DNA of 64,000 nucleotides, from the NCBI GenBank assembly GCA_026122225.1, contig JANEZZ010000739.1, positions 372,001 through 436,000 on the forward strand, given 5' to 3'. A program made the translations under genes and the position numbers. Below are positions 10,301 to 24,928 of this stretch, in pieces (the stretch's first letter is position 1; each line of letters starts with the position of its first letter). The notes below the pieces were generated by a model, which saw only the letters and a program-made list of their open reading frames with translations, ran no database searches and was not told where the DNA came from. Origin of the DNA: Heloderma charlesbogerti. Lineage: Eukaryota; Chordata; Lepidosauria; Squamata; Helodermatidae.

Positions 10301-13300
10301 GCAATCCTAAATTCACTTACCAGAAAGTAAGTCACTTTGAATTTAGAGGGTAAGTCAGGTTTAGGGTATGGCCTTAGAAATTGACACCATTGCTAGATCT
10401 ACCCTGTTTTGCTTTTGAAAGACCATTAGCCTAGATGCCTGTCATGTATTTAAATTCCCTCCATGTCAGGTGAGTTTGAAAAGCTGAGACAGCAATAATG
10501 GTTGGGCTCACAACCATTATGCATTAGGATAGTCTCTTCTGATAAGCAGAGCATGTTGAAATCACAGTGTGTTGAAAATATTCTTGCACACATTTGGTTT
10601 AAACGAATGTAATTATTTGTCACTGATACTGAGAATGTTTTATTAAGCCGAGTTATAGGAGAGATTTGGTTGTGTATGAAGGGACAGTTTATAGTCTGGA
10701 AACTTCTTTCTGGGGTACCGGAATGTGGCAAAGTAATTGTCACTCTTAGCCTATAGAGAAATACAAAGAATTTTCAAACTATGAACCCAGGTCAAGAGAA
10801 GCTGGAACCATAGCTTTATGCATGGTATCCTCCTCTATAATGTTGCACTTGCTCTTCCCTTGGTCCCATTCAGAAGTTTTCCATCTTAACCCTTTTAGAA
10901 ATCATTCCATCTTGGCCCAACACACCAATATGTGGCCTTATGGTCAAACAGCTGCATAGACAGGACATTTCGGTCCTGAAATGTTAAATGCAACAGATCA
11001 TATCTCTTTGAACTCTTATTCTATGTAGATGCAAACAAACATCTTCTAACTGTTAAGAAAAGTGTAGTGCCAGCTTAGCTGCCAGTAAGGCTTATCTCTA
11101 CCTTCAGCCCGTAAGCAGCTCCCTAAACGTAAAGCAGAGGAGGAAGTCAACAGCCACGATAGCTCCCTGGGGGATGCTGGTGCCAAAAGGCGGAAGGGAG
11201 ATGATGAAGATGGTGAGTGCTTTCCAATGCTTGGTTGTGGGGCTGGAGAAGGCCCAAAGTGCACAGTGGCCTGGTTCACATGTAACAGCAGCAAATCCTG
11301 GGTTAATGAATCGTAGCTTAACTTTGCGTTGTTCTACCCACAAACAACCGAAAGTGTCTTGGGTTCAAACATCAGGCAGCAACTTAAAATCAGGCAGATC
11401 AGAGGTTGCATATTGAAAGCGGCAGTGGTACACATGTGGCATGCAACCCAGTTAATTAACCCACTTACCCTGTTCGCACATTACAAACTGGGTCAGTGAT
11501 GAATGAGTAGAGAACATGAGAGAGTCAGAAACCAGTGGGTGGGAAGGCTCTTCTTTCTTGAGTGAGTGCCTGTCCAGCGAGCCAGCATGAGATGTGTTTT
11601 CAGTCTTTGAGAGGTTGAACTTAGGCTGCAGTCCTATGTGCACTTACTTGGGAGTAAGCCCCATTGAATTAACAGGGACTTACTTGTATGTAGATATGTA
11701 TAGGATTGCACAGTTAGAGTTTCAGAGTTACATTACAGTCCTTGTGCTACTTTACACCTTGCCACCATTTTAGGTACACAGCTTCAGTTTGTAATCTATT
11801 TCTGCTAAAAATGTAATGTATGAAGCAGTATTTAGAGCAGATATATGGCGTAAAGGCTGCTCCTTTTTTCAAAGTGTTTACACACTTGGGACAGCCTTCA
11901 GTTCTTTTCTGGGCCTTTTGGAGTCAAGCACTCTTCCCTACACCTTTGTTTAATTGCAAGAATCTGTAACCACCTTAGGTTCTCCCTGGAGGTATTAAAA
12001 CCAAGCCTGCTGTGACTCCAAGCTCAAGTTGGGGTGTTTTTATATAAGAGATCTAGGCTGAATCTTTTTCAAATTCTGTTGGACACTTGGCTTCTGCTTT
12101 TTTGTGTAGGCTCAAAAGGAGAGCCAGATGAGAGGCCCATGGAGATGGAAGAAGAGAAAGATGAGGATTCAAAATTGGTAGAGCATAAAACAGAAAGAGA
12201 TGCAAAGGAAGAGAAGATGCCAGAACCCCCTAAGTCATCCAGCAAGCCCATCTCTAGTTTTTTTGGTGAGCATGTGGGAGATGTATGCAAATATTTGTGT
12301 CTACCAGATTCCCACTGTTGTGCAGGAACATCTCCACAGCTGGAATCTGCTACATGATGTAGGTTTTGGATTCCTCAAAATATGGGAATTCATTTAAAAA
12401 CATTGTTAGTCAAAATGGTTATAGAAGGAGATCTGAAAAAGTGCATCCAGGGATGGGAAAAAAAGTTTTGCTGTGTGGAAAAGAGGATACCTTCTATGTC
12501 AATACTCTACAAAACAAAGAGAACAGGTGCTGACAGGCCAGTGTACTGTGTGGGTGAGTTTGGTAGGGCCAGGGGATGATCCTGAATCTTCCTCTTTGAT
12601 ATCTTAAGTGGGGTTCAAGAATTTGCCTCACAGCAGAATCCTTTCAGACTCTTAGACTTTGTCTCAGTACCCCTGAATTTGTGATAATTACCATAAATTT
12701 AAGTTGCTCCCCGAAATAATTGTGATTCTGTCCATATAGGGAAAGTGCCACATTTGTCTCTTCTTTGTTATAGCCCCCAGGAAAGCTTCTGTGAAGGCAG
12801 TGAAAAAGCAGGTGCCTGTGACGGGAGAAAACACAGCTGCACCAAAGAGCCATAAAGAAGGCATTCACCATGAGCTGAGTAGCATGGGTGGCAAGTAAGT
12901 GATTGATGCCAATCAAAGAGAGTCAGTCCCATATTTGTCTTGCATTACCACCAGGTCTTGAGAGCAAATAGTATGCAGGGGACCCATACACGTGCTAGTC
13001 CCTCTGCACGGAAACAACTTAGGGTGCAATCCTATGCATGTTTAGGCAGAAAGAAGTCCTGAAACTCCCAGCATTCACCAGCCAGCCATTAGATTCAGTC
13101 TTCAGCCACAGGTGGGACTCAGAATGGTTTGGTTATATTATTTATTTTGACTAATTTGTGTATAGTAAGACTAGCAAGCTTACTACTCTTACCAGTGTTA
13201 ATTTGTCTAAACAATAGTTAATATCGTGGAACTATCTTGGATCTTATCAGTCTGTCCTTAGGACAGGCTTGTAAGTAGCCACATGACTTGGCTAAGCAAA

Positions 13301-16300
13301 GATTAGCTCCAGGCGAGAAGGTAGGGAAGTTCTTGTTAACAAGGTAAGAGTGGATTCTTTCGATCACCACCCATCAACTGTGACTGATTTGCCACAAATG
13401 ACTTATGTAGATATGCATGAGCAGGTGGTAGATTTAAAATAATTTGTGGGCTAGTAACTTTTGTGGACTTATTTGCCAGATTGTCTGAAGGCATATGTGA
13501 TAGCCACTCTCAAACTAACTACATGCCTCTTCCCTATTTTATAGTTCTCTCAAGCCATCTCTTATACTTGAGCCGGCAGATTACAATCCTACAAAAAGCA
13601 ACTATCATCCTGTCCATGATGCTTGCTGGGGCCATGGCCAGAGGTGAGTGGTGCTGAGGTGGGGTTATCTGTTGCAGAAGGTTGTCACGCTCAACCTTTA
13701 CTTCCATATTCCCCTTATTATCATAACTTCTCACCATCCATGGGCAAGGGGGCATAAATGCACTGGCCACCTGTTTTCACATCAGCCTTATTCCAAGCTT
13801 GACTATAGAATCATCGTGTTGAAAATTATTGTACTGATAATCTAGATCACCATTGCCCAGCCTGGTGCCCTCCAGATATGTTGGACTTCAACTCCCAGCA
13901 TCCTTCAGCCATGCTGGGAGTTGTAGTCCAACACATCTGGAGGGCACCAGGTTGGGCAATGCTGATCTAGACCAACTCCTCCCTTAAGCCTAGATACTGC
14001 ATTTCAAGATTGTGCTACCTCATTTATGTGAACAGCATGTCTCCTCCCGCACCCCACAACCAATTGCCATCTGGAGTTTCTTTACTCTCCTAGCACTTGC
14101 TGCCTTGCTTTGTGTCATTGGTTAGTAATTCTGTATTTGGGGAGGGGGGCTTCACTTTTTATGGAGGGCAGCAGCTTTTTCCTACAGTGTATCTTGGCTC
14201 ACTTGTTTCAATCACTGACCTGTTCTTGCTTGTGGCACTCCATGGTCTGGGTTGTGTGAGTTGATATATAAAGGGTGAGTGGACGTTGTTCCTGGCTTTT
14301 GAGTGTGGGGTTGGCCTTTTGGAGACTTTCTAACACTCTGGTTCTATGATTGCACTCCTCTCCCAGAACCAGGCAGTGTAAGACATGCAAGGAGGAGGCA
14401 GTGGGCTCTGTTTGACTTCTGCTGATCTGTATGGTTTGGCTTCATGGCTCTGAACCATTGTCTTCATTCCTCTGACAGGGTACCATACCTAGCTGTGGCA
14501 CGTACCTTTGAGTGGATTGAGAAGGAGTCTGCACGGTAATGTGACTTACTAGAATTCACGGAACGGATGAGGAAGGGGTGGGTAGTAGTCACACTTTATC
14601 CTGACCCCCAAACCATTCAACACCTTCTGCTCTTTGTTTCCAGGCTGAAAATTATAGAGACCCTGAGCAATCTGTTCCGGTCTGTGATAGCCCTGGCTCC
14701 AGAAGACCTACTGCCCTGTGTCTACCTCTGTCTCAATCGGTTAGGCCCAGCATATGAGGGCCTAGAGCTGGGCATCGGCAAAACCATCCTCATGAAAGCT
14801 TTAGCTCAGGCCACAGGTGAGTTTGCCCAATTACAGCTACTATTAATTAAGATGTCGCCAGACAATCACTGCCAATATGATAGCCAGCCAACAGACACAT
14901 ATATAATAAATAATAATAATAATAATAATGTCTTGGTCCTTATCTGAAAGATGAGAATGTGAGTAATTCATGAGAGACTAGTGATTGGCCTTAATTTATG
15001 GCTTATGATGGTCTTTCTTCCCCATAGGTCGGCAGCTGGACCAGATCAAGGCAGAGGCAGCAGAGAAGGGAGACCTGGGTTTAGTTGCTGAGAGTAGCCG
15101 GACCACACAAGGCATCATGTTTGCCCCACCCAAGCTTGGTGCTGCTGCTGTCTTTGGCAAACTACAGGCAATTGGGCGCATGATGGGAAGCTCTGTAAGT
15201 AATGGGTGAGTGGGCATGGATGGTCAGGGAACAGAGTCAACACAGTGGTGTTGGGATGTCAGGGATAGGGCAAGGCTGAGGTCAGGTAAGCCTAGTGGGT
15301 TTCTCCTCTGACTGTGATAATGTTAATGTTATCCTGTACTTGGCACAAAGTGTTTGATGTGATCTTTTCCAGGATGGTATAGTGCAACTCTAATATAACA
15401 CTGGACTTTTGGGGGGGCGGGGTGTTACTTCAAGGATCCTCAAATGAAGCAGAGATAGAATTTTCTGAGTCCTTATAGTTCTGGCTGCTCTCACAGCACA
15501 AGCCTCTGCAAAGGAGAGGCTGTATAATCGTGTGATGTCCTTAAGGGGAATGAGACTATGGTAATATCTAGGGCAGAGTTGTATATCAATCTCCTTGAAG
15601 CCCCATGTAATGCCACATATGTGTGAGAATAACTTATTTGTGAGCTTGCAGCCATTATGTAGCACTTGAGTTTCTGAAGTATATGCTAAACTACCCTTCC
15701 CTCTCCCCTATCCCTCAGGATGTGTCTCACAACTTGCTCCCATTTCTATCCCACTCAGTCCATGAACAAGAAGATCGACATTATCAAGTCCTTGTTTGTT
15801 GCTTGTCGCCACTCAGAGGCCCGCTACATTGCTCGGTGAGTGTGATAATACCTGCTATCCATATCCACCCCTTAGCATTCACAGTATATCCCTGTATCAA
15901 TCCATTTAGATTCTTAATCTGCCCATCCCTAAAGACTTCCTAAAACTATTATTATAACAGTTATTTCTCCCATTCCTACTTTACCCATTGGTTTGTTGCT
16001 GGCACACAGCATTTTGTCTTTCAGTTCCCACTCCTAGTACCCCTGCTTCCAACAAACACAGACCTACGTACACACAGAGTTCTCTTGGAGCCCTCCACTC
16101 CAGCCTTGTAATATTACTATGAGGTATTTTGTATATTGCAGGTCACTGGAAGGAAAGCTCCGGATTGGGTTAGCGGAGCAGTCTGTCCTATCGGCTCTGG
16201 CCCAGGCAGCATCACTCACTCCTCCGGGCCAAAGTGAGTTCAAGATGCAGCTGGGGAATGGCACTGGTTCTGGTTTAAGGGAATCTTAGGGGGTTGACTG

Positions 16301-19300
16301 TACTGTGATACAGCTGGGGATGGCTGTGTTGGTGGGCTGGTGCAAAGAGTTTAGTTGTTGTATGCAGAGGTGTGTGGGGACTTTGGTGCCATACACACAA
16401 CAGGGTATTGTGTATTTTGCCATTAGTCAGAATTAAATAAATATGCATAATCTTATTTCCGAAGTTCAGGTTTCTAAAGAATGTGGAATTTAAAGACTTG
16501 AGAGGCACAGAATAAAGAATAGGAGGACAAGAAAATGACATTTTGATAGCCATTAGGGCAGAGAGGCACAGTGGTAGCCATGAAACAGAGAGAGAGAGCT
16601 GTGCAGAGCATTTTAAGTCTGACTCAGCCTCCTTTTGGTTCCTGATCTTTTTCCAGATACTGTCCATGTTTCCAAACTTCCTTGGTATTTAGCAAACTTG
16701 AGGGCTAGGATTTGCTTTTTTTTGTTTACGTTAGGGCTGAGCCCAGTAATAGACTCTGTACTTTCACAGTTGAATCATTAACATACAAAACATGCACATC
16801 CCAGCCACAGGGACCCTAACACCTCATACATAAGCTACCAGGTATGCATGCACTTTCCCCCCCTCTATAGAATTCCCCCCAGAAGTTCTGGATGCTGCAA
16901 AGGGCAAGTCTGCAGAGGCACGCAAAGCCTGGCTGGATGAGAGAGCCTTGATTGTTAAGCAGGCCTTCTGGTGAGTAACTTTCTACTCAATGACCTGACC
17001 AGAACTTTTGTCCATCTGTCCTGAGCAATCTGTATTCAGAGGCTGCAATAGCCAAAGTCCTAGGAAGCAATGGGTGCCTGATCTTTTTGTCTTCAACCAT
17101 GCCAGTGTGGGCTTTCCCAGACAAATCAAGCTTCTCATGGGTGATCAGAAGTGATACTTGGACATGCTCTCATTCTCTTCACCCTTAAGTTGTTCTCTGT
17201 CAAACTCAGTCCATACCATCTGATGTCCAAATACCTTCCTTTTTGTGTCCTTTTGCTTTTCTTGTGTGGTAAGCAAGCTGAAGTGCTGGTCAGGAATTTT
17301 TCTCACATTAGTCTTGCCCTCCCACAACCTGGATCCTGATAGAACTTCCTGCAAGGGCAGAGAAGTGGCAGAGAAGCCAGATGTAGCCTTAGAGAATACT
17401 GCAGGAGTACTGCTGGCTTGAAGCTCCTCTGAATCATCAGTTTAGGACTGTGAATAGTGGCAGGTTTCTGCAATAACTAGGTTGTGATTTGATGCCTTCT
17501 AGCCACCTATAGTTCAAGGCCTTTAGCCTTTGGAGGGATAGATCTTAGTCATTCTGGTTTGTTTTGTTTTCAGTGAGCTGCCAAATTATGACACCATTGT
17601 GCCTGTTCTCCTAGAGCATGGTGTGGAGAGCCTGCCTCAGCACTGCAAGATCACACCAGGTACCTGCAGCATTTCCCAGTGTGCAGGAGGACATTTGATA
17701 CAGCTATCTTGCTTAAACAGCTAGTGCCTCTCTCCAGAATTATTTATCCTATGCAGTTCTGTAAATGCAATATTGTTCATAATCTTGTGCAGAATATGGA
17801 TTTCTAAAAAACTTATGCTTTCATTTAAAGAAACAAACCCAGTTTCTAGCCCTCATGAGTGTATATTTTTAAACACAGACAGTGCTTATAAAAGGCTCCA
17901 GTAAGAGCTGGATCTTCCATACGTTGCAGGACTGTGAGCCCTGTGATCACTTTCCTCTAATTGTACATATTAGCTTCCCTTTTCTGTCCAGTTCTCCCCC
18001 TTATGTTGCTTCTTGCCAAAGAAGTCAAAATTGTGCAAACATGCAAATACACACTTCAGGATAAAACATGTCAATATAACATGTTTATGTATAATCAGCA
18101 ATTCTGCATATAATTATAGATTAGCATGTTACAGCTCTTGCACCGAGAAAGCTCAAAGTGGAAAGGATATATATTTGGCAAGTATATGTTGAGCTTCCCT
18201 TGCCCATTTCTTCCACATCACCGTCATATGTGACCTGAAATCCTGCACTTTTCCATACTGGGAGTTCTGTCATTTCACCTTCGAATGACTCAGAAGGCAA
18301 TTCCCAGCCTTGCATACTTTCCCCCACAGGAATCCCGCTGAAGCCTATGCTGGCTCACCCAACCAAGGGAATTGGGGAGGTATTAAAGCGCTTTGAAGAG
18401 GCAGCTTTCACCTGCGAATACAAGTATGATGGGGAGCGAGCACAGGTAAGAATGTGTAGTGTGGGTCCAAAAAGGAGAGCCCTCATTCTCCTTTTCACTT
18501 GTAGCTCAGGATTAACTTTTTCCCTCTTCACAGATCCACGTCCTGGAGAATGGGGAAGTGCACATATACAGCCGGAACCAAGAAAACAACACAACCAAGT
18601 ACCCTGACATCGTCAGCCGAATCCCCAAGGTGCAGCAGCTTTTGGAAGTGTGGGGTGAAGGGAGTGCATGACAAGGAGGGTACAGAAGTGGTGGTGGTGT
18701 GGTTTGCTGGCAAAGGGTCATCTCCATAGCTAATGGGGCTGCTAAGGATCAGCCTCTGGTAGAGAGTAGCGTTGAGGTTGGGAGTTGGCTACAAGGAAAA
18801 ACTCAACTAAGCTGAACCCACACCCTTGTGCAGGTGAAAAAGAGTACTGTGCAGTCATGCATCTTGGATGCAGAGGCTGTGGCCTGGGACCCAGATTCCA
18901 AACAGATCCAGCCATTCCAGGTACTGACCACCCGCAAGCGCAAGGTAAGTTGTTATGCCTGGATTGTTTTACAAAACTACTGATCGAGATTGCCTTTGTT
19001 TGCCTCTTAATTGTTTGCTTGGGGGCATAATCAGGAATGAGAAGGATTACTCTTAGGCAGTAAGTGGGGGAGGAGGATATTATGTGGTGGAAGTTGTGGC
19101 TTTGAGAATAAGAGTATTAATAAACTGTGGGACATGTGGAAGGGATATTATTTCTCTAGCAGCTATTGAGGTGTGTAAAAGGCATGCAAGGAAGACCAAA
19201 GCCTATAAGCAGAAATATTTCAGAGAAACAAAGCAAAATTTTGCATTCTGCTGTGAAAACAGCTACTCTCTCCTTCCCCTGACTCCACCATTATTCTTCA

Positions 19301-22300
19301 GGATGTGGATGCTGCAGAGATCAGAGTGCAGGTTTGTGTGTACGCATTCGACATGCTCTACCTCAATGGGCAGGTAAGCATACCAGTCCTTCCCTACAAT
19401 TGAATGTTTCGTGGTTTTAATCAGCAGTCATTTCAAGTCCTATCTGTCCTGCATTGTCAGCTGTTGTTAGTTTTGTGCCCGCCTTTTAAATGTCTAATTG
19501 TGTGTCCTTCCAGTCTCTAGTCCAGAAACCCCTGTCTCAGCGCCGGGCCTTGCTGCATGATTCCTTCACTGAGGTTGAAGGCCAGTTCCTCTTTGCCACC
19601 TCCATGGACACTAGTAACACTGATGAGATAGCAGAATTCCTGGAACACTCCATCAAAGGTATTGTGGAGATGATGGCAACTCAGTTGCTTTTCTCCTCCC
19701 TTTCTGCTGAGCCCCAAAATGAAAGCTAATGTGGTATATACACGGATAGTGTATCAGATTAGGACTTGGGAGATCCAGATTCAGCCATGACGCTCAGTCA
19801 CTCTTTCAGCTTCACAGGGTGGTTGTGAGGATAAAAGCGGGGAGACCATGTCTGGCACCCTAAACTCCTTGAGGAACAGAGGAGGCTAAATAATGTGCTA
19901 TGCGGGGCCGAATAAATAATGTGCTAATAAGGTGGTTTGTCTCCTTCAGACTCATGCGAGGGGCTAATGGTGAAAACACTGGAAGTTGATGCCACATATG
20001 AAATTGCAAAGAGATCCCACAACTGGCTGAAGGTGAGAATGGAATGCCTGTTCAGCTTGCAATGCCATCCGCCAGAAGAAAGTGTTGCGTGAACTTAGCT
20101 GACCTGGGACAGGATTGGAGCTAGGATCCTCTTGCTTTCCCAAACTGGCCATGCTCTTGTTGGAGGGAGGAGGGGACATAGAAATTGTCCAATATGTAAA
20201 TACATATTGTAAAATGTATTTACAATACATTTACAATTGTAAATGTATTGTAAATTACATTTACAATAATAAATGTAATTTATTATTACATAATAAATAT
20301 TTATGTATTTATTATGTAATAAAATACATAAATACTTATGTATTTTATTACTTTTCTTGCTTATCAGTTCGAATAAAATGCCCATAGCGGGTAACAATAA
20401 TGGTATCAAATAAATAATATATTTGTAGAAAACCACATTATGTATTATTCCCTCATCTCCAAGATCAAAGTTTGCCTTACTGGAAAGTCCTACATAATCT
20501 CTTCTGCCTAGGTTCAGGTTCAGCCCATGTGCCTGGGGATGAATGACTCCTGTGTTTAGTAACTGTGTTTCTCATACCAGCTTAAAAAAGATTATCTGGA
20601 GGGTGTTGGGGACACCTTGGACCTGGTGGTGATCGGTGCCTACCTGGGCAAGGGCAAACGTGCGGGCACATATGGCGGTTTCCTCCTGGCCTGCTATGAT
20701 GAAGAAAGTGAGGAGTTCCAGAGTATCTGCAAGGTAAAGTATCTCCAGGCTCCCCGCATTAGGACATTTTGACACTTGGCCCTTGTCTTAGTACTTAGGG
20801 AAGCTTTTGGTACCTGTGTAGCATCAAGTGCACCCAGTCTGATCAAGGCCTATAAAAGTAGGGCCTGCTACAGATGCTGTTATTTTGTCCTGGCTGCATG
20901 TTTTAGAGAGATAAAGGAGAGCAGGGTAGATGGACTGTTCTACAAAGGGAATATGCAAGGGGTCAGGTCTGAAGAATAAAATGGATGGGTCTTGCATTTC
21001 CCACACCATGTCCAGTCTAAGGCCTGGTTCGCACATAACAAGAAGCCATTGTGAATGAATGCTGGGGTGGTTGACAAGCCACCCACAACCCTAAAGCAGC
21101 CCATGGGTTCTGAGTGGCTTGTCAACCATGCCAGCAACCCACCTTCGCTGGGTTCACACCTACCGAGAAGGTATAGCGTGCCCCCAATATTCAAAGCAGC
21201 AGCGGCAGCTGCAACAAGAAACCCTGTGGTGGCTTCTCATTAAGTGAAAAACAGGTCTAAGTGTTTGCTAGCCCTGCAAGGCAACACTTCCCACAGCAAG
21301 CAGCCATTTGATTTCTAACACTCATGCCCCCGCTCTGCTCTCAGATCGGCACTGGATTCACAGAGGAGGACCTGGAGAAACTCCATACCTCTCTCAAGGT
21401 AGGAAACTCCTCACGAAGTTTCATGTGAGCATTCCTCTTGCTGTTCTCTGTGCCTGGGGACAGAACAAAGCAAAGTGCACTCACCCATGTCATTTCACAG
21501 GCAATTTCTATGTCCATGGATTTAAGGAGTGGCAAAGGGGGAGCCCAGCCTCTTTGAATCTGGCCTTTTACCCTAGTCCATTATTCTTGCTTCTGCAGGA
21601 GGAATAGATTCTAGCCCCCATGCTCAGAAGTTGGTAGCCTATCCCCACCCTGATCAGCCATCACCAGGGGAGAATTATATCATGTTGGGGGAGCACTCAG
21701 TGTGCTGGCTCCACTGGACTGCCATGCAAATACTGCTGCTCATCCTAGTCTCTATTGCAGGACCATGTGATTCCACAACCACGGCCATACTACCGCTGGG
21801 GCGGGACAGCTGAGCCTGACCACTGGCTGGAGGCCCAGCATGTCTGGGAGGTGAAATGTGCTGACTTATCCATTTCTCCTGTCCACAGAGCAGCAACTGG
21901 TTTGGTGAGTGAATGATGGGCCGGTGGAAGGGATGGATGTACGAGTAAAATTCCGCACAAAAACTTTCACAGTTGTCCGTGATAATTATGTCAGGAACCA
22001 CAAACATTGGTGCAGCGAAACCATTTTGAATATTCTTCTTCTGGAGATTGTGTATAAGTAAGGCTACCTCTTTCGCCTTTGAAATAACATATTAATTTGT
22101 TATTAATGCATAACAAGTTTTATATTAATATCTCCTTTATATACTTTATAGAATTTGCAGTATTCTTGACAATGGTTACAATTTAGATACCATTAGCAGT
22201 TAGTATATTATACTCCAGTTATATATTTAGGGTACAGAATGCATTGTTAGTTACAATGTGCATTTATCCCCTTATAAAGAGCTAATGTGCTTCTACATCA

Positions 22301-24890
22301 GCAGAACTGCATATTAGAAATAGGCAGCAGAACTGGATTACAGTTGGATCTGGCTGCAATCCAGCTGTCTGGATTTTCCCTATGGTTTGAGAATTTAAAG
22401 ATAGCTACCATTGCATGGAAGATTACTTAATGGATTTACAGTGCAATCCCATACATACCTACACAGAAACCCCACTGAGTTCAGTGGGACTTGCTTCCAG
22501 GTAAGTGAGTATAGGACTGCAGCTTTAACTGTGCTATCTTAGAAAAGATCTCCACTGCCATTTGGGTTCAGACAGCACTATCAATTGTGCTGGAAAGGAA
22601 CTATGCTAAAGTCCCACCTAGGTTCTGCAGTTCTGAAGCAGGCTTGGTGAACTACCCCTCCTTTATTACCTTTTGATATCTATCTTAGCCAAACTTCCTA
22701 TGTAATCTACTGCTAAGAATGTAGAGTTACTGTTAAACAAGATTTGGCAGTTATTTCTAAGGTTGCCCTATTTGTAACCATGGGTATCTAAATTATGGGA
22801 AATTCTACTAATATAAATACAGTATGGGCTGCCAAAATGGTGGGTTAAATGCATAGGTTGTTTATTACCTTACTTTACATTATTGGTGTCTGTGATGTTG
22901 TTTCTTTATTCATTTCATTTCACAAAAATTCACAAAAATTTCACAAAAATTAAAACCACAACTACAACATAAAACAATATAAAATATGAAAGCTTAAAAC
23001 TACAGTATAAAAGTACAGCCAGAATAAAACCTAGCAGCAATGCAGGTATTTAAAATACAGATTTAAAACAGCAGAGCTAAAAGACTAGAGGGCTAAAATG
23101 CTGGGGAAATAAAAAGGTCTTCACCTGGCACCGAAAGGCGTACAACATAGGCACCAGGCAAACCTCTTTAGGTAGCTCATTCCACAGCCAGGGTACCACG
23201 GCAGAAAAGGCCCTCTTCCTGGTAGCCACCCACCTCACTTCCTTTGACAGGGGCTCCCGGAGAAGGACCGCTGAAGATGATCTTAGGGTACAGGCAGGTA
23301 CATATGGGAGGAGGCAATCCCGCAGAAAACCTGGACCCAAGCCATTTAGGGCTTTGAATGTTAGTACCAGCACTTTGAATCAGGCCCAGACATGGACTGG
23401 CAGCCAGTGCAGCGGGGAAAGTATTGATGTAATGTGATCTCGTTGGCCAGTCCCTGTTAACAATGTCACTGCCCTGTTTTGGACCAGCTGAAGTTTCCAG
23501 GCCATTTTCAAAGGCAGCCCCATGTCTAACACATTGCAGTAATCCAAACAAGAGGTTAACAGAGCATGGATAACTATAGCTAGGCTATCTCTGTCCAGAT
23601 AAGGACGTTGTTGGTATATCAGCTTAAGTTGATAAAAGGTGCTCCATACCACTGAGTCCACCTGTGCCTCAAGTGACAGTTCTGCGTCCAAGAGCACTCC
23701 CAAACTACAAACCTGATCCTTTAGGGGGAGTGCAACCCCCTCCAGGACAGGTTGAACATCCCATACCTGGGCAAACAAACCACCCCGGCAGTACCTCTGT
23801 CTTACTAGTTATTAATGTTATTGTTTTACAGTTTTGTAAAACATGCAGTTATAATGGCTACTGGCTTAATTTAAAACAAACATTGCTTACGTTAAAGGTG
23901 AGGTACAAAAAAGCCCAAGTCTTCATAGAGAAGATAAGATTCCCTTCATGGGAATGCCTGTTGGAAATGGTATGACGCAACCCAAAGGGGTTGATGCCTG
24001 CCTAATTTGTAGTTGTGGGGAGTTCTAGAGGGTGGGCATTACGGTACTGAAGGCCCTATTCTGAGCCATGATGGACTGGACTTCTGAAATCTTGGGTACC
24101 ACCAGAAGGGCTATCATCTGATGAACGCAGCAATCAAGCAATCTTGTAAGACTGCAGCCAGATCAACTGTAATCCAGCTCACCTGCTGCCTATTTCCAAT
24201 CTGCACTTCTGCTGATGGAGGAGCAAATTAGTTCTTCATAAGGGGATGCATTTGAGAAACTGTCCTGAACACCACCATGAAAGGGCTGCCATGGAAGGCA
24301 TGGCTAGTCACAAAGGACAAGTAACCTGCCTGAAAGACTGAGTACAAGGCAGAGGTGGGGTCTGACATATTAGACAGCTCCTTTGAACCCAGTTTTCTAT
24401 GCCAACAGAAACCTATTTCACAGAAAGCAAACTTTTTCCTCTGCCCTTGCTCTCTGCCAGCCAACTCATTCCCCTCCACTCTCTCACATCCTGGCTCACC
24501 ACCTATAAGCATGTGCACTTACACATGCGCAAGCACATTCTCACACAAGCCAGCACCCCATGTATCCATCACGCATGCATACACATGCGCATGCGCGCGC
24601 GCGCACACACATACTTCTTCCCTCTCCTCACTCCAGGCATATTAAAACCCAGACTGTCTCTCAGGATCCAAAATCTCCCCTCTCTGGATCACCTATAAAC
24701 CCTTTCTCACCCACACCCTCATGCACCCCCCATCCATTCAGGTATATAAACACACACCCAAACCCTCTAAGTGGCCCCCAGCTGGCTCCCTCAGCCCCTT
24801 GCTGGCTTCTGACTGCTGTCCCTATCCCCCTTCCTACTGCCCTTCTAGACGCCCCCCATACTGCTTTCCCTACCAGTGCGTGCGTGCGTG

Positions 24891-24928
<38 letters not shown>

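Noticed and set aside
23077..23778. Two minus ORFs considered as host genes
   Set aside because: Together they are one L2 reverse-transcriptase C terminus with a stop between, followed by an L2 3'UTR also found at 61316.
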